A stretch of DNA of 64,000 bases from Thalassobaculum sp965228445 (GTDB taxonomy: Bacteria; Pseudomonadota; Alphaproteobacteria; Thalassobaculales; Thalassobaculaceae): positions 2,418,001 through 2,482,000 of the forward strand of contig OZ245813.1 in the NCBI GenBank assembly GCA_965228445.1. The letters run 5' to 3'. Positions 58,069 to 64,000 of this stretch are shown here, piece by piece. Numbering within the stretch: position 1 is the stretch's first letter; each line of letters begins with the position of its first letter. The translations under genes were made by a program, and so were the position numbers. A model generated the notes under the pieces. That model worked only from the letters and a program-made list of their open reading frames with translations, had not been told where the DNA came from and made no database searches.

Positions 58069-59631
58069 TCACATCACCGCTTCGATCAGGTGCGGCCCCG
58101 GTTCCTCGACCGCGCGGGCGAGGGCCTTGTTGAAGCCGTCGGCGTCGTCGACCCGGACGCCGTCCACGCCCATGCCCTTAGCCAGCGCCACCCAGTCGAG
58201 CGACGGCCGGTCCAGGGTCAGCATGTCGATCGCCTTGCGGCCCGGGTTCAGCGCGCCGACATTGGTCAGCTCGTGCCGCAGGATCGCGTAGGAGCGGTTG
58301 GCGAAGATCACGTTCACCACGTCGCAGCCTTCGCGCGCCTGGGTCCAGAGCGCCTGCAGGGTGTACATGCCGGAGCCGTCGCCCTCGGTGCAGATGACCT
58401 TGCGGTCCGGGCAGGCGATCGCCGCACCGGTCGCGTACGGCATGCCGATGCCGATCGACCCGCCGGTCAGGGCCAGCCAGTCATGCGGCGGCGCGCCTTC
58501 GGTGTAGGGCATGAAGCCGCGGCCCGAGGTGACGCTCTCGTCGGCGATGATCGCGTTCTCCGGCATGTACCGGCCGAGCGCCGCCGCGACGGAGTCCGGG
58601 GTGATGGCGCCGCCGGTGATCAGGTCCGGCTTCTTGGCATGCTGGATCTTCGGCTCGCAGCCCCAGGCGTCGAGCTCGTCGCACAGCGCGGTCAGCACCG
58701 CCCGGTGGTCGTCGGCGATGTCCGCCAGTTCCACCACGTTGCAGCCGTCCGGAATCAGCACGCTCGGCTTGTCCGGATAGGCGAAGAACGCCACCGGCAC
58801 CTTGGCGCCGAGCAGGACCAGGTTCTTCACGCTCTCGAGCTGCTTCAGGGCGATGTCGACCGGGTACTGGATGCGCTCGATCGACACCCGGCCGGCCCCA
58901 CGCTGCCAGCGGCCGTTGGAGGTCATGCAGGACAGGCGGCAGCCGGTCTTGGCCTGAATCCGGCCGGCGATCTCCAGCAGGTCGCCGCGCAGGGCGTCGC
59001 CGGTCATGTGGATCAGGGTCTGCTCGCCGGACATCAGGGCGGCGGCGGCCTTCTTGACGGCATCGGCATCCGGACCCGAACGGGCGGTCGGCGCCACCGG
59101 GGCGGCCGGGCCGTTGGACTCGTCCCAGGCGGTGTTCGCCGGCAGGATCAGCGTCGCGATCTGACCCGGAGGGCCCATGGAGGCGGCGACCGCGGCGGCC
59201 CCGTCGCCGGCCACGTCCTTGGCCGAGCGCGACGTCTTCACCCAGCCGGAGACCGGACGGGCGATGCCCTCGATATCGGCGGTCAGCGGCGCGTCGTACT
59301 CGATGTGATAGGTGGCGTGCTCACCGACGATGTTGACGATCGGGGTGAACGCCTTCTTGGCGTTGTGCAGGTTGGCGATGCCGTTGCCCAGGCCCGGGCC
59401 CAGATGCAGCAGCGTGGAGGCGGGCTTGTCCGCCATGCGTCCGTAGCCGTCGGCCATGCCGGTCACCACGCCTTCGAACAGGCCGAGGACGCAGCGCATG
59501 CCCTCCACATGGTCGAGGGCGGCGACGAAGTGCATCTCCGAGGTGCCGGGGTTGGTGAAGCAGACTTCCACGCCGGATGCGACCAGCGTGCGGACCAGCG
59601 ATTCCGCGCCGTTCATCTTGGGGCCGTTCAT
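58069..59631 (-). CDS. Thiamine diphosphate-dependent enzyme, acetolactate synthase large-subunit-like
   Basis: A 520-residue ThDP enzyme. Catalytic Glu E53 lies in LGLFEGVVTGMADGYGRM; the ThDP/metal motif is GDGSGMYTLQALW...FANRSY near residue 420. Family relatives include acetolactate synthases, benzoylformate decarboxylases and sulfoacetaldehyde enzymes. No regulatory subunit lies nearby, so the decarboxylase/ligase reaction is uncertain. ATG at 59631; a second in-frame ATG lies five codons later. Confidence 0.85.
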   Translation of the reverse strand: MNGPKMNGAESLVRTLVASGVEVCFTNPGTSEMHFVAALDHVEGMRCVLGLFEGVVTGMADGYGRMADKPASTLLHLGPGLGNGIANLHNAKKAFTPIVNIVGEHATYHIEYDAPLTADIEGIARPVSGWVKTSRSAKDVAGDGAAAVAASMGPPGQIATLILPANTAWDESNGPAAPVAPTARSGPDADAVKKAAAALMSGEQTLIHMTGDALRGDLLEIAGRIQAKTGCRLSCMTSNGRWQRGAGRVSIERIQYPVDIALKQLESVKNLVLLGAKVPVAFFAYPDKPSVLIPDGCNVVELADIADDHRAVLTALCDELDAWGCEPKIQHAKKPDLITGGAITPDSVAAALGRYMPENAIIADESVTSGRGFMPYTEGAPPHDWLALTGGSIGIGMPYATGAAIACPDRKVICTEGDGSGMYTLQALWTQAREGCDVVNVIFANRSYAILRHELTNVGALNPGRKAIDMLTLDRPSLDWVALAKGMGVDGVRVDDADGFNKALARAVEEPGPHLIEAVM

Positions 59632-60035
59632 TGAGTTCCGTCCTCGACGGGTGACGATAAAGAGCCGCGATCATGGCCGTCGAGCGGAGCGGGGGCAAGG
59701 GGTCGGACAGCCTCTCCGCCAACTGATTTGACGCCGTCCGAGCCCGCCTCATCCGACTTCGGCCAAGCGCATCCCAACGACCGCGTCCCGCCGGCATCGA
59801 GCAATAAAATTTCTCACGCCCAAATTGTCGCATAGTAAATTTTCAATCGCTCCCCATATCCCGAAAGCCGCACCGAGGATCTCCACCCCGCGTGGATCGC
59901 TGTTCCGGGTGAAATCTCCTCCCGATGGCGATCGGTGCTGCGGCGGCCCGCCTTCTGGTTTCCGGCGGGCCGACCGAATCCGTCCGCAGCCGACGGTTCG
60001 ACTCTTGCAGGACTTCAAGACGAGAGGACGCCTCT
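59632..60035. other. 404-bp intergenic region with AT-rich island and hairpin
   Basis: Between two divergent genes lies an AT-rich island (59801-59850) that contains the inverted pair AAAATTT (59806) / AAATTTT (59837), very unlike the surrounding 65-70% GC. Downstream, GGCCCGCC (59945-59952) and GGCGGGCC (59964-59971) form a perfect 8-bp hairpin in the presumed leader of the zinc-ribbon gene. No recognised riboswitch or small RNA can be named. Confidence 0.5.
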
Positions 60036-60230
60036 ATGAGTTCCGTTTCCGCGCCCAGCGACCAGCTCGACACCCCCGTCGCGCCGCCGCCCCAGACCCG
60101 CTCGTGCCTGCGGTGCCAGGACGAGTTCCTGAGCGAATGGGCCGGCGAGCGGGTCTGTAAGCGCTGCAAGGGAACCTCCGCCTGGCGCGAAGGCGGCACG
60201 ATCATCTCGCATTCGAGCGCGGGCTTCTGA
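60036..60230 (+). CDS. Small zinc-ribbon protein
   Basis: A 64-residue protein with two CxxC knuckles: CLRCQDEF (residues 24-31) and VCKRCKG (40-46), with a flexible acidic/proline N-terminus and a basic end. The pattern is a zinc ribbon that could bind nucleic acid or protein. AGAGGA upstream of ATG 60036 supports expression. No function is assigned; it resembles small alphaproteobacterial proteins of unknown role. Confidence 0.7.
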   Translation: MSSVSAPSDQLDTPVAPPPQTRSCLRCQDEFLSEWAGERVCKRCKGTSAWREGGTIISHSSAGF

Positions 60231-60262
60231 GCCGAATCGTCAGGTAAGCCGGACCTGGGGCC

Positions 60263-61330
60263 TCATCCGGCCGCCCCGTCGCCCCGGACGAGGCGGTGGA
60301 TGAAGCGCAGCTTCTCGATCACGTCATTGGCCAGCACGAACGGATACAGATCCGGCTGGCCCATGCTGGCGTTCAGACTGTTCACCGCCGCGGTCAGCGG
60401 AACCCAGGCCTCGACCAGGGCGTCGAAATCCGTCGTGCGATAGGGATCGAACTCGATCTCCATAGCCAGGATCGGATCCGTGCCGGCCCGCGCGCGGATC
60501 GTCATGCCGAAATACTGCGCCGTCTCCAGGGTGTCGACGATGTGCAGGTAGTGGGCCCAGCTCTCGGCGAAGTCCTCCCACGGATGGGCGGTGGCGTAGG
60601 CGCTGATGAAATGGTTCGGCCAGTCGGCCGGCGGCCCGTTCTCGTAATGCCGGTTCAGGGCCTCGCCGTAATCGGCGCGCTCGTCGCCGAACAGAGCGCG
60701 ATACGGCTCCAGCCATTCAGTGTCGCTGACCAGATCCGCCCAGTAGTAATGGCCGATCTCGTGGCGGAAGTGGCCCAGCAGCGTGCGGTATTTCTCCGTC
60801 ATGTCGGTGCGCATCTGCTCGCGCGCGACGGGATCCGCCTCCGCCAGGTCGATGGTGACCACGCCGTTCGCATGGCCGGTCATCACCGGTTCATCGGAAT
60901 CCTCCGCCGACAGGAAGTCGAAGGCCAGGCCCTTGTCCGGGTCGTCGTCCTTGCTCTGCACCGGCAGGCCGAGGCGCAGCAAGCTGTAGATCAGCCGCCG
61001 TTTCGCCGCCTCCAGCGGCCGCCAGAGCTCCAGCCGCTCCGGATGGCTGAGATTGGGTACGGTCCGGTTCAGCCGGCAGGCCCGGCAGTATTCCTCGCCG
61101 CTCTCGGCCGGCACCATCCAGTTGCAGGCGCCGTGCTCGGCATTGGCGCAGGCCCGGTAAAGATGGTCGGTGTCGCCGAGCGCGTGCCATCGCCCCTCCT
61201 CCTGCGCCGGCTCGATCGCGCTGAGCCGCGCCTGCCCCGGCAGATAGCCGAGGCTGTATCCGCAGCGCACACAGGCGGTGTTCTCGAAATAGAGAAGATG
61301 GCCGCAGTTCTGGCACTCGAAGAGCTTCAT
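60263..61330 (-). CDS. Putative zinc-binding metallopeptidase with N-terminal zinc ribbon
   Basis: A 355-residue protein. The N-terminus has two zinc-ribbon knuckles (C6/C9 and C20/C23) and a second set at C61, C69, C82 and C85. The peptidase-like part has H189-E190-I-G-H193 (FRHEIGHYYW), a typical HExxH zinc site, followed by the ADYGEALNRHYENG segment. This matches the family called putative zinc-binding metallopeptidase (zinc-ribbon plus Mx peptidase domain). Substrate unknown. It is divergent from the P1 peptidase. Confidence 0.85.
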   Translation of the reverse strand: MKLFECQNCGHLLYFENTACVRCGYSLGYLPGQARLSAIEPAQEEGRWHALGDTDHLYRACANAEHGACNWMVPAESGEEYCRACRLNRTVPNLSHPERLELWRPLEAAKRRLIYSLLRLGLPVQSKDDDPDKGLAFDFLSAEDSDEPVMTGHANGVVTIDLAEADPVAREQMRTDMTEKYRTLLGHFRHEIGHYYWADLVSDTEWLEPYRALFGDERADYGEALNRHYENGPPADWPNHFISAYATAHPWEDFAESWAHYLHIVDTLETAQYFGMTIRARAGTDPILAMEIEFDPYRTTDFDALVEAWVPLTAAVNSLNASMGQPDLYPFVLANDVIEKLRFIHRLVRGDGAAG

Positions 61331-61451
61331 GGTTTGCGTTTCCCTCCCTGCCGTCCCACGCACCGGCTTGGGCGGACCTCGGGTCTCTGGCAAGTATATA
61401 TGGTGGCAGCACCGCTCCGGTTCCGCCCCCCTCGCAAAGAAAGCCCGCCGC

Positions 61452-62546
61452 ATGCCCCGCAGCCCCGTCGAACTCCCCGCAATCGGTCTCGCCCCCGCCA
61501 GCCTCCGCGCCCTCGGCCGCTCCATCGGCGAGCTGCCGACCGGACCGACCAACACCCTGACGGACGTGCCGGGCGTTGCGGTCGGCCATGTCTCCCTGTC
61601 GGACGGAGCGGTGCAGACCGGGGTAACGGCGGTGCGGCTCCATTCCGGCAACGCCTTCCGCGACAAGCTGCCGGCCGCCGCCCATGTGCTGAACGGCTTC
61701 GGCAAGAGCATCGGGCTGATGCAGGTGGAGGAGCTGGGCACCTTGGAGACGCCCGTGGTGCTGACCAACACGCTCTCGGTCGGCGCCGCCGCCACCGCCC
61801 TGGTGCGGCACATGCTGGAGACCACGCCGGAGATCGGCGATACCACCGGGACCGTCAACCCGGTGGTGATGGAGTGCAATGACGGCGCCTGGCTGAACGA
61901 CATCCGCGGCCTGCACGTCGAGGAGAGCCATGTCCGCGCCGCCCTCGACGCGGCCTCGCCGGCCTTCGAGCAGGGCAATGTCGGCGCCGGGACGGGCATG
62001 AGCTGCTACGGCCTCGCCGGCGGCATCGGCAGCGCCTCGCGGGTGGTGCGGGTCAGCAGGCGCGACTACACGCTGGGGGTGCTCGCCCTGTGCAACATGG
62101 GACGTCTGGCCGATCTGCGGGTCGACGGCCGGGCGGTCGGCCCGGCGATCGCCGAACGGATCGCGGCGGACGGCGGCGACGCGGAAAAAGGCTCGATCAT
62201 CGTCCTGATCGCCACCGACGCGCCGCTGGACAGCCGCCAGCTCCGCCGCATCGCCACGCGGGCCGGCGCGGGCATCGTGCGCACCGGCTCGCATCTCGGC
62301 TCCGGCAGCGGCGACATCGCGCTCGCCGTCTCCACCGCCGAGCCGATCCCGCACGCGCCGAAAAACAACAAGGTGATCACCCGCCGCGTGCTGCACGAGG
62401 ATGCCCTCGACCGCGTCTTCCGCGCCACCATCGAGGCGACGGAAGAGGCGATCCTCAACGCCCTGCTCGCGGCCCGGCCGCGCACGGGCAAGCAGGGCCG
62501 GAGCCGGCGGTCGCTCGCGGAATTCGCGGAGCTGCTGGCTCCTTAG
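61452..62546 (+). CDS. P1-family peptidase (DmpA/BapA-like aminopeptidase)
   Basis: A 364-residue Ntn-hydrolase. The conserved TLTDVPGVAVGHVSL start and GAGTGMSCYGLAGGIGSASR are family marks. The autocleavage site is G247-S248 in EKGSIIVLIATDAPL, matching DmpA Gly249-Ser250 in position; the serine becomes the N-terminal nucleophile. Family members release N-terminal D- or L-amino acids or beta-amino acids. ATG at 61452 gives the usual length; the frame upstream is not needed. It diverges from the zinc metallopeptidase. Confidence 0.9.
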   Translation: MPRSPVELPAIGLAPASLRALGRSIGELPTGPTNTLTDVPGVAVGHVSLSDGAVQTGVTAVRLHSGNAFRDKLPAAAHVLNGFGKSIGLMQVEELGTLETPVVLTNTLSVGAAATALVRHMLETTPEIGDTTGTVNPVVMECNDGAWLNDIRGLHVEESHVRAALDAASPAFEQGNVGAGTGMSCYGLAGGIGSASRVVRVSRRDYTLGVLALCNMGRLADLRVDGRAVGPAIAERIAADGGDAEKGSIIVLIATDAPLDSRQLRRIATRAGAGIVRTGSHLGSGSGDIALAVSTAEPIPHAPKNNKVITRRVLHEDALDRVFRATIEATEEAILNALLAARPRTGKQGRSRRSLAEFAELLAP

Positions 62547-62553
62547 CCCCGCC

Positions 62554-62640
62554 CCTAACGTCATCCCGAACTCGTTTCGGGACCATGCTGCGGACCCGTC
62601 GGAGCCTCGATCCTGGATCAAGTCCAGGATGACGGTTAGG
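62554..62640. repeat. Imperfect inverted repeat after P1 peptidase gene
   Basis: Outer arms CCTAACGTCATCC (62554-62566) and GGATGACGGTTAGG (ending 62640) pair, and inner sequences CCCGAACTCGTTTCGGGACC and TCCTGGATCAAGTCCAGGA form their own small hairpins. The CGTCATCCC...GGATGACG form is typical of dispersed alphaproteobacterial repeats. It fills the gap between the P1 peptidase and the convergent CoA-transferase. Confidence 0.7.
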
Positions 62641-62657
62641 TCTGGAAGAGCGGCCGC

Positions 62658-63875
62658 CTACCCCGCCGCCCCCGCGACGATGCCGTCATCATGCAGCTTG
62701 CCGATCGCGCCGCTGTCGAGGCCGAGCGCCTCGGCCAGCACCTGGTCGGTGTGCTGCCCCAGGGCCGGCGCCGGTGCCACGGGAAGACGCTCCAGGCTGC
62801 GGAAATCGATCGGCGAGCCGGGGGTGAGCACCTCGCCCACCTCGGGATGCCGCACGGTCTGGAACAGCGGGTTCTTCTCCGAGGCCCGCCAGTCGTCGGC
62901 CAGCATCTGGCCCACGGTCTGATATGGTCCCCAGGTCACGCCCGCCTCGGTCAGCGCGGCGCCGACGGCGTCCAGCGAATGCTCGCCGCACCATTTCTCG
63001 ATCAGGGCGAACAGCACCTTGCGCCATTCGAAGCGCTGGCCTTCGTCGGAGAAATCCGCCCCAAGCGCCGTTTCCAGCCCGGCGACCGTCTGCTCGATCC
63101 CGGCGACCCGGCACAGGCCCTTCCACTGTTTCACCGTGATGGCGGAGATCATCACCCGGCGGCCGTCAGCCGTGCCGAAATCTCGCCCGAAGGCACCATA
63201 GAGGTCGTTGCCGATCGGCCCGCGATCGACGCCGTTGCGCTGCACCTCGCCGATCTGGCCCATGTTGCCGACCATCGCCATGGCGACGTCGCTCAGCGCC
63301 ACTTCGGCACGGCCGCCCTTGCCGGTACGCTTGCGCCGGTCGACCGAGGCGACGATGGCCAGCGCCGCATGCAGGCCGCAGCCGACATCCCAGGCCGGCA
63401 GCACGTTGTTCACCGGCGTGGTGTCCGGTCCGGTCAGGTGCGGATAGCCGACCGCGCAGTTGATCGTGTAATCGACGGCGGGCGAGCCGTCCGGGCTGCC
63501 CTTCACGGCAACGGAGATGGCGTCCGCCCGCTTCTCCTCCAGCACCTCCTGGGACAGCCAGGGCAGGCCGGCGAAATTGGTCAGCAGGATGCCCGCATCG
63601 TCGCCCGGCCGGGTGGCGAGGGTCTGCACCAGCTCGCGGCCGCGCGGGTCGCGCAGGTTCACCGCCACCGACTTCTTGCCCTTGTTCAACCCGGCCCAGT
63701 ACAGGCTGCGACCGGTCTCCTGCGACAGGGGCCAGCGGTTGTAGTCGAGGCCGCCGCCGATCATGTCGACCCGGATCACCTCGGCTCCGAGCTGCGCCAG
63801 GGTCATGGCGGCGAGCGGGGCGGCGACGAAGGCGGATGCCTCGACGATGCTGAGGCGGTCGAGAAGGTCGTACAC
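62658..63875 (-). CDS. CaiB/BaiF CoA-transferase family, 2-methylfumaroyl-CoA isomerase (Mct)-like
   Basis: A 405-residue class III CoA-transferase. Its N-terminus (VEASAFVAAPLAAMTLAQLGAEVIRVDMIGGGLDYNRWP, read in short blocks) closely follows the mesaconyl-CoA C1-C4 CoA transferase (Mct) type known from the 3-hydroxypropionate bicycle; catalytic Asp is D163 in LPAWDVGCGLH. In alphaproteobacteria such homologues may act in C4/C5 CoA-ester metabolism. Exact substrate is inferred. A promoter region lies upstream to the window end. Confidence 0.82.
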   Translation of the reverse strand: MYDLLDRLSIVEASAFVAAPLAAMTLAQLGAEVIRVDMIGGGLDYNRWPLSQETGRSLYWAGLNKGKKSVAVNLRDPRGRELVQTLATRPGDDAGILLTNFAGLPWLSQEVLEEKRADAISVAVKGSPDGSPAVDYTINCAVGYPHLTGPDTTPVNNVLPAWDVGCGLHAALAIVASVDRRKRTGKGGRAEVALSDVAMAMVGNMGQIGEVQRNGVDRGPIGNDLYGAFGRDFGTADGRRVMISAITVKQWKGLCRVAGIEQTVAGLETALGADFSDEGQRFEWRKVLFALIEKWCGEHSLDAVGAALTEAGVTWGPYQTVGQMLADDWRASEKNPLFQTVRHPEVGEVLTPGSPIDFRSLERLPVAPAPALGQHTDQVLAEALGLDSGAIGKLHDDGIVAGAAG

Positions 63876-64000
63876 GGACGGTCTCCGGATGGGGGGACAA
63901 GGACGGGTGCCGACCTTACGGAAGGTCGGGCGTCCGTGTCAGTACCTCAACTTCGTCGCCCCGCCACGGGCCTATTGCGGGGCGACCCGATAGACGGTGA

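Noticed and set aside
63972..64000. Possible C-terminal codons of another minus-strand gene ending at TAG (63974-63972)
   Set aside because: Only eight codons are visible, too few to support a gene; noted because the frame reaches the window edge.
1..64000. CRISPR arrays, prophage, insertion sequences, rRNA, toxin-antitoxin or restriction systems
   Set aside because: No spaced identical repeats, transposase, integrase, rRNA or defence gene signatures were found; only palindromic intergenic repeats are present.

Overview
The window is a compact, high-GC chromosomal segment of an alphaproteobacterium, probably a free-living, oxygen-respiring member of the Rhodospirillales. This placement is inferred from the three-subunit proton-translocating transhydrogenase (pntAA-pntAB-pntB), the ccoNOPQ-ccoGHIS order next to an FNR-type regulator, the alphaproteobacterial PAS_5 proteins, a perfect CtrA-type box and the style of the intergenic palindromic repeats. 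No phage, insertion sequence, CRISPR array or rRNA is visible. One tRNA-Arg(CCU) is present.

Layout. 1-4440: a truncated L-threonate dehydrogenase-like gene and a TauE/SafE permease on the minus strand, divergent from a three-gene plus-strand set (DUF302, YeeE/YedE sulfur transporter, Tat-exported metallo-beta-lactamase-fold protein). 4593-11709: a PAS histidine kinase converging on a sulfotransferase-like gene, a DUF1330 protein, and a tight minus-strand operon of Rieske oxygenase, membrane class III nucleotide cyclase and MFS transporter. 11943-18171: fliG, DUF547 lipoprotein, AEC transporter plus membrane-anchored HNH nuclease, GST, PatB/MalY C-S lyase and a CBS protein. 18403-25613: tRNA-Arg, then a LysR regulator divergent from a six-gene operon (sugar/glycerol-phosphate type ABC transporter, HAD phosphatase, metallophosphodiesterase) that looks like a phosphodiester scavenging pathway.

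25635-33450: DUF1206 membrane protein, two tandem PAS_5 proteins with a CtrA box between them, an RlmI-like rRNA methyltransferase, a lipoprotein and the transhydrogenase operon, whose alpha-1 subunit carries an unusual lysine/alanine-rich tail. 33680-44858: amidase, a small membrane protein, an FNR-type regulator, a hemerythrin-like protein and the whole cbb3 oxidase locus (ccoNOPQ and ccoGHIS). A perfect FNR box lies between the hemerythrin and ccoN, so regulator, target promoter and microaerobic oxidase sit together.

44866-64000: GFA-family protein with a dihydroorotase, DUF898/M48 peptidase pair, TPR protein divergent from a large chemoreceptor, the reverse transsulfuration pair (cystathionine beta-synthase and gamma-lyase), an unrecognised conserved protein, M20 and P1 peptidases, a ThDP enzyme, a small zinc-ribbon protein, a zinc metallopeptidase and a 2-methylfumaroyl-CoA isomerase-like CoA-transferase. 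Several gene ends carry imperfect inverted repeats. One family occurs three times (33521, 52461, 57901).

Nothing here is clearly a wholly new system. The best leads are the LysR-ABC-HAD-phosphodiesterase operon, the Rieske-cyclase-MFS operon, the PAS_5 pair under a CtrA box, the PntAA tail and the DUF302-YeeE-MBL sulfur set.
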